Origin: Aurantiochytrium sp. KH105
Taxonomy: Eukaryota > Sar > Bigyra > Thraustochytrida > Thraustochytriidae
Length of the DNA stretch: 64,000 nt
Reading direction: 5' to 3'
NCBI GenBank assembly: GCA_003116975.1
Contig: BGKB01000065.1
Span: 186,001 to 250,000 of the forward strand
Shown: positions 1 to 10,029 of the stretch, in pieces
Numbering within the stretch: position 1 is the first letter of the stretch
How the letters are laid out: each line of letters starts with the position of its first letter
Notes under the pieces: generated by a model
What the model was told of the DNA's origin: nothing
What the model saw: the letters and a program-made list of their open reading frames with translations, nothing else
Databases searched by the model: none
Position numbers and translations under genes: made by a program

Positions 1-1963
1 TCGTAATGAAAGCGCTGGCCATGTTCTCAAACACGTGTTCGGGGAAACGGGGCATGGCCGTGGTCGGGCGACCGCCGAGGACGTTGCCGAGGCCGCGATT
101 CATGTACGCGGAGCAAAGCGCGGAAAAGTCCTGGTTGTCCGCGTCTGCCATGCTGCCGACGAGACGAACAACGACGATGCTGGGACTGTCCTTTTTCAGG
201 CTCTCAAAGTCGAGCCCGAGGGCCTTGAGACGTTCATCACTGAGATCCGTGAGGAGAATGTTGGCATTCGCCTTGGCGCGTTGGATTTCCTTTTTGGATG
301 ATATTTCAGTCTTGACCGAGTGATAATGATCGTAGACTGCAGAGGACTCGCGGAGGAGAGGATCGTCAACGCTCGGGTTCGAGTTGATCTTGTAGACGTG
401 AGCTCCGGCTTCAGCGAGCAGCTTGCCGGTAGCGGCCACGGCAACGTCGTGGCGATTAGCGACATCTCCGACTTCGAGAACGACAATGTCGTGCAGAAGA
501 TGGTGCGCGGGAACGGGCGCGCCCGTGCCGTCATCTGTTTGGGACTCAAGAAGGGTTTCGTCGTCATCGATGTCGTCGCCGTCAAGGACGCTCTGCGGTG
601 GAGGCAAGCCAAAGGACTTGCTGAGCCACTTATTTTTGCGCACGCATGTAGAGTCCTCGCCAAGGTGCGGTGCACCGAAGATGGAACCGTGATGCGGGTA
701 AGCAGAGAACTCCATTGGAATGCGAGGTACAAATGTGACGTCGTCGTAGCGAGGCGGCGAGCGCTCAGCCATGCCGATGGAAGGATGGTAGTCCGGATCC
801 TTGGCCTTGACACCAAACTCGTCCCACATTTCAAAGAGGTTTTGGTAATGTCGAACTCGCAAGCACTCGGCACCCTTGAGCTTTGCTTCGACCTCGTCGG
901 CGGTCAAGGTGGAGATGCGCTCCGCGACGACGTCGTGGGCGGCATCGTGCGGAAGCTCGAGGATCTCGCGAAGCTCTTCCTCCGCAGCGCGCTCGTCGTG
1001 GAAAGAGCCTTTGTAAAGAATGGCAATGATGGCATCTGCGCCTTCAGCCTTGGGCTTGGTGCTGTAGATTTGGTCGACAATCTTGGCCGCTGGCTTAGCG
1101 TTGTAGTCTGGGACGGTGCCATCTGGAATGCGCTCCGACGTGAGAATCTGAGGGGCAAGAACCCAGGTACCAACATGAATGAGCGAGACCTCAATCTTGC
1201 GGCCGCGGCCGCCACGAATGCGTTCGAGAAGCGCCATTTGAATGGAGGAGAGTAAGATCTGGCTCGCAGTCTGGTCGCCAACGGCGCCTGGATAGGTGCT
1301 GAATTTTTCTGGCGGGTTGACGAGCGCGGCCAGTCCGGTGCCGGCCCAGAAGGCACCAATGTCGTAGCCTGGAAGACCAGCATCGGCGCCACGCACGCCC
1401 CAGGCGCTCACGTGAGCGTAAATGAGGTGGGGAAATTCCTGGGCGAGATCCTCGTACGTGAGGCCGAGCTTGACGAGGGATCGCCTCCGGGTGTTGGAAA
1501 TGAGAACGTCGGCGTCGCGGAGGAGGTCCTTGAGCGTTTCCTTGTCCTTTTCGTTCTTGAGGTCGAGGACGAGGGAGAATTTGCCCAAGTTTTGCGTCTC
1601 GAAGATGCTTCCAAAGGTGCGCGGCTGCTCGAAATCGATGAGCAGCCTGCGCATGAGGTCTCCGCCAGGACTTTCGACCTTGATGACCTCTGCGCCGAGG
1701 TCTGCAAGACACCTGCCCACATTGGGCGCCGCGATGTGTGTGGACATATCCACGACGCGCAGGCCCGTGAGGAGCTTCTCCTCTTTTGGGTTCACAAGGG
1801 CCGGATCGCGTGTTCGTTGTTCGACCTTTTTGCGCTTTTTGTCCTTTAGCGCCTTTTCCGCAGCTCGTCTCTTTTTACGCTGGTTCACGAGCCCTGCTGC
1901 CAGCACGAGCGCGAGGCCTGCAAGCGCGGCCTTGCGCCATCGCGGGCTCTGCCACCACGCCAT
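1..1963 (-). CDS. CaiB/BaiF (class III) CoA-transferase family protein, membrane-anchored, two-domain; 3' end outside window
   Basis: The frame is open from an ATG at 1963 to the window edge (654 codons). Residues 11-26 form a hydrophobic segment after MAWWQSPRWRK, followed by a Lys/Arg-rich stretch (29-52), so an N-terminal membrane anchor is likely. The first CoA-transferase III domain starts about residue 66 (LTGLRVVDMSTHIAAPNVGR, LADLGAEVIKVESPGGD). The catalytic Asp is expected in AVGDQTASQ (about residue 230), followed by RGGRGRKIEVSL, as in formyl-CoA and carnitine CoA-transferases. A weaker second copy of the fold begins about residue 490 (VLEVGDVANRHDVAV, LLAEAGAHVYKINSN), giving a tandem-domain protein. 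Family members move CoA between carboxylic acids. The acceptor is unknown, but the neighbouring betaine-type genes make a quaternary amine such as carnitine plausible. The start has ATGG context, and no stop or intron is seen. The CaiB fold is clear; the substrate is inference. Confidence 0.85.
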   Translation of the reverse strand, partial: MAWWQSPRWRKAALAGLALVLAAGLVNQRKKRRAAEKALKDKKRKKVEQRTRDPALVNPKEEKLLTGLRVVDMSTHIAAPNVGRCLADLGAEVIKVESPGGDLMRRLLIDFEQPRTFGSIFETQNLGKFSLVLDLKNEKDKETLKDLLRDADVLISNTRRRSLVKLGLTYEDLAQEFPHLIYAHVSAWGVRGADAGLPGYDIGAFWAGTGLAALVNPPEKFSTYPGAVGDQTASQILLSSIQMALLERIRGGRGRKIEVSLIHVGTWVLAPQILTSERIPDGTVPDYNAKPAAKIVDQIYSTKPKAEGADAIIAILYKGSFHDERAAEEELREILELPHDAAHDVVAERISTLTADEVEAKLKGAECLRVRHYQNLFEMWDEFGVKAKDPDYHPSIGMAERSPPRYDDVTFVPRIPMEFSAYPHHGSIFGAPHLGEDSTCVRKNKWLSKSFGLPPPQSVLDGDDIDDDETLLESQTDDGTGAPVPAHHLLHDIVVLEVGDVANRHDVAVAATGKLLAEAGAHVYKINSNPSVDDPLLRESSAVYDHYHSVKTEISSKKEIQRAKANANILLTDLSDERLKALGLDFESLKKDSPSIVVVRLVGSMADADNQDFSALCSAYMNRGLGNVLGGRPTTAMPRFPEHVFENMASAFIT

Positions 1964-3403
1964 GGTTTTTTCCTTGGCTCCTCTCGGTGCTTTGCCTTTT
2001 CCTTCGCCTCGCTTTTGGTCGGGGCCCACGTCACAATCTCGCTTCTTGTTCGCGTCGACGTCGAGGACGGATCTCGCGCTCTAATACGACGAGATGGATC
2101 TGGCTGTACCCTTCAGGATCTTTCTCCGCTCAAGTTGCGTTCTTTCGATCGTCCTTTCGTTTCTACGTGCAGTTTGTACGTGCCACGCCACGTGGACGTT
2201 TTCCACGTGGACGTTTACCACGTCCGCGTCCGTGGCCGCTCGCTTGAAGGAAGGCGTCGGTTGAGGGTCTGCTCTTCTCCGCTCCTCCCGCTGTGTCAGA
2301 CACGGCTCGCGTTGCGAGTTTGCCGCGTCGGACGGCGCCGCCTTCGTCGGCCCCGGGCCCCAGCGCGACGGTCTGGGACCCGCCCTCGTCCGCCACCTCG
2401 CCGGTGCGTCTTGCGCTCTCGCCGCGCCGCGCCTGCGTCCCGCTCCCCGGTCCTCTTCGGCCCTCGACCTCCCTCTCGACCTCGACTTCGACTTTTGTCT
2501 CGACCTCGACCTCGACGGCGACGGCGACCTCGACGACGGCGAGGAGGATGTCGAAGACCGCGAAGACGGCTTGGGCTGCGCGGGGTCGAACCGAGGCTCG
2601 GGAGGGAGGATACTGGACCGGGAGGCGCCGCCTGCGATCGCGCGCACACCCGGTGTGCACGGTATCTTTTGGGGTGCGCGGAAGGGTGCGCGGTGTGCGG
2701 CGGAGGAGGGGTGTGCGAGGACCGGGCTTGGCCAAGGCGCGCGAGGGATGAAGGGCGCCAAGGGGCGGCGCGCCGCGCGGGGAGACGGCGCGGCCGGGCG
2801 CGGCGGCGAGGAGGGCGGCGCGCGAGGGGAGGGCGGGGAAATGGAGAGGAGGGGAGGGAGATTGGGAAGATTCGTTTCAGGTTTTGCGGAAAGGCCTTGA
2901 AGAAGGGCGAGGAGGTGGCAAGAGAAGGCCGAAATGTTCCTTCACTTCATGTTGTCACATGCTTGGGATCTTGCGAGATGAGGAGAAGTAGTGACCACAT
3001 CCGGGTGGGGGCAGCAAGGCGATCCATGGAGGACTTCGATTCTGACGACTATACTCTAGATGCGATCGCGTATGCGAAAGTGACGCGCGTGAACAGCGAG
3101 GTATCTTGCTGATTGGATTGTTGGAGACATGGCCAAAGAGACTCATTATTAAGCAAGCAAGCAAGCAAGATAGAGGAAAGAGAGAAGAGAAGAGCGAGAA
3201 CGAGGTTGATCAGAGAAAACATGTGAAGTTATTACACGGAACGTGAAGATGTAAGGGTTGAGGTCGCAGTATGTTGGTTTTTTGTTTGAGTGTGTGAGTG
3301 GGGGAAGAGGGATCAGAGTGAGAGGAAGTAAGGTGAAGCCAGAGCTTGGATCTCTTCAAGCTTGGGTGACGGCAGCAGCTCTACGCGAGGCCGAGACGAT
3401 GAC
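1964..3403. other. Intergenic: CoA-transferase upstream region and 3' side of the Rieske gene
   Basis: No supportable gene. It is GC-rich, with a CTCGAC-type hexamer tract (about 2460-2540) that opens several frames by composition alone. It holds three G-box-like repeats at 2189-2226 and a short AAGC run at 3153-3170. The sense-strand ORF 2015-3112 is Arg/Gly-rich with no recognisable domain. Confidence 0.5.
2189..2226. promoter_or_regulatory. Three phased G-box-like repeats (CCACGTGG, CCACGTGG, CCACGTCC)
   Basis: CCACGTGG at 2189-2196 and again at 2204-2211, then CCACGTCC at 2219-2226. Starts are exactly 15 bp apart and the spacer ACGTTT is kept. The block lies 226-263 bp upstream of the CoA-transferase ATG. 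CACGTG is the G-box/E-box core known to bind bZIP and bHLH proteins. A role in controlling the gene at 1963 is inferred from position. Confidence 0.5.
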
Positions 3404-5155
3404 TTAGAGGTTGTTCTCGAGGTTGACAATCGAGTTCTTGGCCTCAGCGGGGCACTGGCCACCAATGTAGAAGGGGATGTCCTTGTCGCCCTTGGGGATG
3501 CGGCCAGGGTAACCGACCATGTGGTCAATGAGCATGTTCTGGAAGCGGTGGATGGTCTCCTCGAAGCGGAAGGAGACGCGGCCGCCACGGTAGGACTTGT
3601 TCTTGACACCCTCCTGGACCATCTCGCAAATGTCAATATCCTCGCGGTTGGTCATGTCGTAGAAGTCGAACATGGCATCGATCTTGGCGTTGAGAATATC
3701 GGTCTCCTCCTTGACGGCAGCGTCCTCAATGACGCTGGGGTGGACGAGGAGGTTGGCGTGCTCGATGGTGGTGGTGGGCGAGGTGGGGTCGAGGCGGACA
3801 ATGAAGATGTGGCTGGGGAGGAGGAAGTAGAAGATGTTGGGGAAGAGCTGGTGGAAGACACCGGTGAGCTTGCAGTCCTCGGCGAGACCAGGGAAGGAGG
3901 GGAGGACGGCCGGGTCAATGGGGGTGCCGCCGTTGGTGAGGGGGCGGGTCACAAAGGAGACGGCCATGGAGGCGCCCTGCTCGCGGTGGTGGTCATCAAC
4001 GCGAGAGACGTTGCAGAGAGCGGGGTGCACGCTGGGAAGATGGTAGTACTCCATGAAGTTCTCGGCGAGGAGCTTCCAGTTGGCCTTGGAGTCGTACTTG
4101 TGCTCGCGCACGCTGACGAGGCTCTCGAGGTCGTAGGACTCGAGCTGCTTGGCGACGTCGCCGAGGTAGGTCTCGACGGGGGGCACCTCCTCCTCGGAGG
4201 CGAGGGTGGCGAAGACGAAGCAGCCCCACTGCTCGACGCGGACCTTGAAGAGGGAGAAGTCCTTCTTGTCGAAGGCGTCGATGTGGGCGGTGTCGAAGGC
4301 CTGCATGATGCTCTCCATCTGGTCGCAGGCGCCGGAGGCCTTGGCCTCGGCGGTGGCCTTCTCGGCGGCGGCGGCGCTGGCGATGACGCGCTGCTCGGCC
4401 TCGGCGACCTCGGCGGCGGCCTCCTCATCGGTGAGGCCGGAGGCGCCGACGGCGGCCTGCTTCTTCTTGGCCTTGGTCTTGTTCTTGGACTCCTTGAAGG
4501 TGCCGGTCTTGGCGTCGTAGCGGTCACCGCCCTCTACGGTGTCCCACATGGGGGTGGCGAGGAGGCGTCCATCGAGGGCGTATCCCCAGCGGTGGTACGG
4601 GCAGGAGATGACGGGGTAGCGACCGTCCTTGCGGACGAGCTTGGAGCCGCGGTGGCGGCAGACGTTGCGGAAGCCGTTGAGCTTGCCGGACTTGTCGCGG
4701 ACGGCGAAGATGGGCTGGCCGGCGAGCTCGGCGGTGATGGTGTCACCGGCCTGGCGGATCTGGTCGGCGAGACCGATGCAGACCCAGGACTTACCCCAGA
4801 CGCGCTCCTTCTCGACCTCGTAGAACTCCTCGCTCTCGTATGTCTCGGGGGAGAGCGTGTATGCCTGGTGGGGCGGGCGGGTGACGGCGGCGTAGGTCTC
4901 CGGGGAGGTCCAGTCGATATTCTCCTTGGTCTCGCGGACGACCGGGTCAAAGCTGGACTTGACGGTCTCGAAGTGGGCCTGAAAGACCTCCTGGCCGGCC
5001 TCGGGAGCGGCCTTTTGCTGCTGCGCCTGGGCGCCCTGGTTGAGGATGGTGGTGGCCGTGGGCGAGAACGCGCGCCTTGCGTCGCGCTTAAAGCTCACAG
5101 GCCGTGCCGCGGCGGCGGCCGCGCGGGCGCGCATCATGCTCGAGCGGGCGAGCAT
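3404..5155 (-). CDS. Rieske [2Fe-2S] non-haem iron oxygenase, choline/glycine-betaine type, mitochondrial
   Basis: 583 residues, ATG at 5155, TAA at 3404-3406. The N-terminus is rich in Arg, Ala and Ser and nearly lacks acidic residues for about 50 positions, as in a mitochondrial presequence. The Rieske cluster ligands are C166/H168 (CRHRG) and C185/H188 (CPYHRWGYALDG), with 16 residues between H168 and C185. The mononuclear iron site is NWKLLAENFMEYYHLPSVHP (H372, H377), completed by an Asp in REDIDICEMVQEG (about 506-508). A Lys/Ala/Glu-rich insertion (about 221-280) separates the Rieske domain from the catalytic domain and is unusual. The family includes plant choline monooxygenase and bacterial GbcA, stachydrine and carnitine oxygenases. 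With DMGDH and SARDH in the same window, oxidative demethylation of glycine betaine to dimethylglycine is the best guess; choline oxidation is the alternative. No partner reductase is in the window. Confidence 0.9.
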   Translation of the reverse strand: MLARSSMMRARAAAAAARPVSFKRDARRAFSPTATTILNQGAQAQQQKAAPEAGQEVFQAHFETVKSSFDPVVRETKENIDWTSPETYAAVTRPPHQAYTLSPETYESEEFYEVEKERVWGKSWVCIGLADQIRQAGDTITAELAGQPIFAVRDKSGKLNGFRNVCRHRGSKLVRKDGRYPVISCPYHRWGYALDGRLLATPMWDTVEGGDRYDAKTGTFKESKNKTKAKKKQAAVGASGLTDEEAAAEVAEAEQRVIASAAAAEKATAEAKASGACDQMESIMQAFDTAHIDAFDKKDFSLFKVRVEQWGCFVFATLASEEEVPPVETYLGDVAKQLESYDLESLVSVREHKYDSKANWKLLAENFMEYYHLPSVHPALCNVSRVDDHHREQGASMAVSFVTRPLTNGGTPIDPAVLPSFPGLAEDCKLTGVFHQLFPNIFYFLLPSHIFIVRLDPTSPTTTIEHANLLVHPSVIEDAAVKEETDILNAKIDAMFDFYDMTNREDIDICEMVQEGVKNKSYRGGRVSFRFEETIHRFQNMLIDHMVGYPGRIPKGDKDIPFYIGGQCPAEAKNSIVNLENNL

Positions 5156-5185
5156 TCTTCCGGAGGCGAGGATGCGCGGTTGCTT

Positions 5186-5244
5186 GCTGCTGCTGCTGCT
5201 GCTGCTGCTGCTGTGCTGCTGCTGCTGCTGCTGTGCTGCTGCTG
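5186..5244 (-). repeat. (CAG)n in the 5' leader of the Rieske gene
   Basis: CTG triplets on the plus strand (CAG on the transcribed strand), interrupted twice by TG, begin 31 bp upstream of the ATG at 5155. Comparable CAG tracts precede the SARDH start at 30888. Confidence 0.8.
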
Positions 5245-8200
5245 AGTTGCGGTTTTGCTTCGGATGCTCGAGTTGAGAGTTTGCTGTGCTCGCCCCGCCG
5301 GTGCTTGCCGCCCCGCTTCCTCCCGCCTGCTTTTCCCCCTTTACTTTTCCCAGCCCTCGTCTCGCCTCGCCTTGCTTGCCGTGCCTTGTTTGTCTTTTCT
5401 TTTCCCATCCGCCCTCACCTAGCTACGGCCAACTAACTAACTAACTACCCTCCGCGAGCGCGGCTCTGCTTTTCCCGCTCGCCGCGCCGTAACGCCCTCG
5501 TGCGTGCACGCCGCCGAGGCGTCCCGGCCGCGAAGCGCGCGCAGAAGCCGCGAGCGGGCGAGCGGGCGGGCGAGCCGAGCCGAGCAAACCCAAGCCGGGC
5601 CGGCACGGCACGGCACGGCGCGCAGGACCGGCGCGAGGCGGCGGCGAGGCGGCGGCGCCGTCGTCCAGGGGCGGCGGCGGCTTTCTCGTTCGTTCGCTCG
5701 CGGCGCCGTTCTCTCAGGCGGCGAGGAGAGGCGGAAGCGAAAAGGAGGAGACCGCGCCTCGTCTTCCTCCGCAGCCCGCGCGCACCGCCGCTGTGGGCCA
5801 CGCTGTGGGCGCAGGCGCCTTGGTTGCTGGCAGTGGCTTTGTTTGCTTGCTTGTTTGTTTGTTTATGTGTACGTCGCGTCGCGTCGCGTCGCGTCGCGTC
5901 GAGGCGCATCGCATCGCATTGCGTTGCATGTGGCGTGCGAGCATGCGCAGTGCCGGCCGAGCCGAGCTCCCGCCCGCCTGCTCGCGAGCTCGATGCCGGC
6001 TTTTAGCAGCAGCTTCTAGCAGGCCGGGCTGCTTGAAGACGCCGACCACGGCGTCGGTTCGCCGCCTGCAGCGCAGTGCAGTACAGTGCAGCGGCCAGCA
6101 CCTTGGCTGTAGCAGGCGGAAAGGCGGATGCCAGGCCCGGCAAAATGGAGAATGCTGGGGCAAAGTGGGAAAAAGTCAAAGTAACTGGAGAATTCGCACC
6201 CGCCCAAGCGGCCGCGCCGGCTGCGGGAGGGTGTGGGCGCCCGGCCTTTGACCCGCGGCGGCGGCAGCCTGCACGGGGGGACGGGGGGAAGGGGGGGGGG
6301 GGGGCAGGACATTTCCGGGGCACCCGCAGGAGCAGGGAAAAAGGGCGGCGGGGAACCGGCGCGAACGGGGGAGATCGCACGCCGTGGTCCCGGCGCGGCG
6401 CGGAGCAGATAGGGTGAAGTCGCGCGGCAGGCGCAGGCAGGCTGGCTGCCCGGCTGGGTGCAGGCTGCGTCTGTTCGTGCGTGTGCCAACGTTCGTTCCG
6501 CATGTACGTTCGTTCGTGCGAGCGAGCGAGCGAGCGAGCGGCCGGGCGGGGAGCCTGAGGGAGGAGGCAGGGAGCCGGGCAGCGCAGGCCGCGCAAACAC
6601 ACACGTACATACACACGCACGCACGCGCCGAGGCCTCTGCCGCAAGTGGCGCGAGGCGCGCCGCAAGTGCGCTATCGGCGGCCGCAAGTGCAGCCAGTTC
6701 TTGCCCGGTCTGCTGCGCTGGCCGAGAGCGGGCGGGAGGGCGGTCAGAAGGTCAGCGCGGGCGCCCCTTTTCCTGCGCCCCACAGCGCGGGGCGACCTTG
6801 CGTTCCGCGAGGAGGCCCCGAGGTGCGCGGCGGAACTGGCGCGCGCTGCGGGAAGCTGGCTGCGGGTGTGTGCGCCCTGACGAACCGTGAAGTCGCAGCG
6901 ATGGCGGCGGCGGCGGCGGCGCAAGGGCCTAATGGGAATGACCGTGGCGGGCGGCGGCGGTTGGGCACGGAGAGAACGGGGCGGATTTTGAAATTTGATA
7001 GGGCGCAAGCAGGGCGGAACGGAGAGAACGGCCCCTCTGCTTGCGCGCTATCAGACAGGCGGGCGAGCAGGCCTAGCCAAGCGCGCTTGCAGAACCGCGA
7101 CGGAGCGCGGGACCATGAGGACGCCGCGCGGGGCGCGGCCACGACGACGCGCCCGAGGACGAGCGGCGCGGCGGCGAGACCGGCGGGCGCGGCCGGGCCT
7201 TCTGCGTCGCGCCGAGGCCTCGGCCGAGGCAGAGCGGGCGAGGCAGAGCCGCGCGCAGTGCAGCTGCTGCGCGTCGCGTCACGGAGGCCGCAAGATTGAT
7301 CGATCGATCGTTCCTTCGATCGACCGGGGCGCGTGAAGAAGAAGGGCGAGGCTCGGCTGCTCGTCGTGCTCGTTCTGCGAGGCGCGCGAAGCAGCGGCCG
7401 CGCCTACCTCGAACGCGGCGTCGGTCGCGTTCTCCTTGGAGCTCTTCTTGGGTTCTTTCTGCTCCTCCGACTCCAGCGCAGCGGCGGGATGATCCCGGGC
7501 GACTGCGGCGCGAAAAGGCGCGACGAGGCCCGCCGGAGCGTCCCACGCGTCCCACGTCCTGCTCCTTCTCGATCCCGATCGCGCGTACGTCCTGCGTGCA
7601 AGGCAATCGCCGCGTCGCCGAGACCGGATTCTCGCGGCGCTTGCTGTTGCTTGCGTACGTCGCAGACAGAACCAGCCTGGCGGCAGGGGCGGATGAGAGC
7701 GCGCTGCAGCTGCGTCCGGGACGCGCGCGCGTGCCGCCGCTCGCTCGCTCGCTCGCTGGACGCGGGAGGGAGGTGGGATGGACACAGGCGCGGCCGGGAA
7801 GAAGCCAAGCGAGCGAGCGAATTCGGAGCGAGGGCTTGAAGTCGAGATGAGCCGCGGCATCGAGCACGGAGCTCGCGGAGCAGTGGCTGCTGCGGCAGTG
7901 ACCCGATATAAATAAGCAGGGACAGAGGCCTCGGACGCGGCTGCTGACGCTGCCGGGGACCGCCTGGTCCGGCGCGGTTTCCCGCGGTTCTTTTCAGGTC
8001 TCCTCGCGTGCGAAGTGTGCGGCCGGAACGCCAGTGTGGGGAGCTAGACACCCGGGCAGAGGAAGGAAAGTGTGGGATATACGAGGTGCGGGGTGTGTGT
8101 GGGGGGGGGCGAGAGGGAAGAAGGCAAGTGAGGGGGCGGACGCGCGTGAAGCACGCCACGCAGGGCAAGACAGAGCGCGCCGCAGCCGCCGAGGCCGGTG

Positions 8201-8660
8201 CCGAGGCCGAGGCCGAGGCCGAGGCCGGTACCGGCTGGCTTCTCGGGCTCCTGCTCTGCTCTGCGCTGCGCGACCCCTCGCCCCCTCCGAGGCCTGCGCG
8301 GGCCGATCTGCAGCTGATCGGAGACAGAACAGGTCCCGCGGCCGGCCGGGCGGTTCCTGCGCACGCACACGGTGCGGCGGCGGGGAAGAGAGCGCGTGTG
8401 GCGACTGACTTTTCGCATGAATTTCACTTCACGCGTCAGCTTGCGTCCGCCCGTGCGTCACTTCGCGGCTGGTCTTCCTTGAGCCGGGTGCGATTCTCGC
8501 GTGCTTCACGCCTGGTCTTCTGTGAGCCGGGTGCGATTCTCGCGCGCGGCGAGCAGCTGCAGCTGCAGAGCAGAGGAGAGAGGGCAAAGAGGCAGAGCGT
8601 GAAGTGGGCGCGCATCTGCTGCTGCTGCTGCTGCTGCGTGCAGCTGCAGCTGCAGCTGCA

Positions 8661-8661
8661 C

Positions 8662-8717
<56 letters not shown>
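8661..8717. repeat. (TGCG)n microsatellite
   Basis: About 14 perfect tetranucleotide copies, directly after a CAGCTG-rich stretch. Confidence 0.9.
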
Positions 8718-8743
8718 GCGACGGCAGCGAAAGCGTGGGGGCC

Positions 8744-8810
8744 GCAAGGCAAGGCAAGGCAAGGCAAGGCAAGGCAAGGCAAGGCAAGGCAAGGCAAGGC
8801 AAGGCAAGGC
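8744..8810. repeat. (GGCAA)n microsatellite
   Basis: About 13 perfect pentanucleotide copies, 27 bp after the (TGCG)n tract. Confidence 0.9.
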
Positions 8811-9099
8811 AAAACAAGTGCGACCTGGCTTGATTTGCGCGAGTTCTCACGCGATCTTTCACTGCGGATGTGCTGGTGGCTGGGCCTGAGGCACTTCGTT
8901 CTGGCGTGTGAAGAGGATAATGTGGACGGGAGAGCACGCACGCGGCGCTGCTGCTTTTGCGGTGTTGACGTACCGAGTACCTTCGCCGCGACGGCGACGT
9001 GCTCGAGGCCGAAAGCGCCGGGACGCTCGGGACGCCGCGGCGAGAGCAGGATGAGACGCGTGGGAAAGAGCGAGCGAGCGAGCGAGCTTGCTTCACACC

Positions 9100-9115
9100 A
9101 GCCAGCTAGCTAGCT

Positions 9116-9151
<36 letters not shown>
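9100..9151. repeat. (CTAG)/(CCAG) tetranucleotide tract
   Basis: Three CTAG units grade into about nine CCAG units, which suggests one tract evolving by point change and slippage. Confidence 0.8.
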
Positions 9152-9940
9152 GGGAGCGGTCAGCAAGCCAGCAATAACAGGAAGGGAGAACGGCGGCCGG
9201 TGTTCCAGCGAGGGCGAACCCATGACGCGTGCGGTGTGGATACCACTTCTCTATTGTGGTGAAGATCGAACGTCCGGGACGCACGCGGTCCCACTGGCGC
9301 CAAGAGCGCGCTGACTTCCGAACGCAGGGTCCAGATCGTCCTCGCGGTGTGGTATAATCTATTCTACGTGCAGTGCACAACAAGCACGAACGGTGTGAGA
9401 GAAATGGCCGGGACAGCCATTTTCAGGATATACCATATAATACTGCAGTAGCGATGCGGCCAGTCGTTCGCCCGTTCGTCCCTCCGTTCGCTCGCTCGCG
9501 CCAGGAAATGTCTGCAGCAGCTGCTGCAGCTGATGTGACTGTGAGTCCAATTGCGGGACGCACGCGTTTGCTTCTCTCGAAAAGTGCGCACGCTCAGTTT
9601 CAGAGGTCGGGACGGCTCGCCGGGCCATCGCCGCAGCAGCCTCTCTGCTTGGGACGGTACAAGTCGCCGTGGACTACAACGACCAGTCACTTTACAAGCG
9701 TTTGTGCAGTACCTCAATGAGACCGGACCGTTCTCACAATCGTTCTCAGCCAGCACTGCGAACGAATGTGAACGCTGTGAAATAGCCTGCACTGCACTGG
9801 CGGTGCCGTTTGGAACAATGCAAAGTAGCGCGCAGCCAGCAGGATCGTTAGAATCGCCAGCACCAATGACTTCACAACGAGACTACCTCACGCCCACCAC
9901 GATCAAGGCTCGCAAGACAGATCGTCAGGCTCAAGTTTAA
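9152..9940. other. Intergenic, no gene seen
   Basis: The base composition is more balanced than in the flanking regions. Short ORFs on both strands lack any family signature. Confidence 0.4.
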
Positions 9941-10029
9941 GACTCCTTTGTCCATGTGCAAGCCAGACGGCAGAGCAAGATGGATTTCATCAGGAAGTGC
10001 CCAGCCAAAGCGAACTTGATGTCCAACTT

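Larger units (their letters stand above)
5250..9098. other. Low-complexity, GC-rich gene-poor region
   Basis: All ORFs are Arg/Ala-rich composition products and none has a recognisable domain. It holds (GCGTC)n at 5872-5901, a G14 run at 6291-6304, (GAGC)n near 6520-6540, (GAGGCC)n near 8194-8226, (TGCG)n at 8661-8717 and (GGCAA)n at 8744-8810. A TATAAATA sequence lies at about 7904-7911 with no ORF nearby that I can support. Confidence 0.5.

Noticed and set aside
2015-3112. 365-codon plus-strand ORF and overlapping minus-strand ORFs
   Set aside because: Arg/Gly/Pro-rich, open in several frames because of GC content and a hexamer tract.
3362-5245. 627-codon plus-strand ORF opposite the Rieske gene
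   Set aside because: Gly/Val/Leu/Asp-rich text produced by the C/G-ending codons of the real gene on the other strand; no domain.
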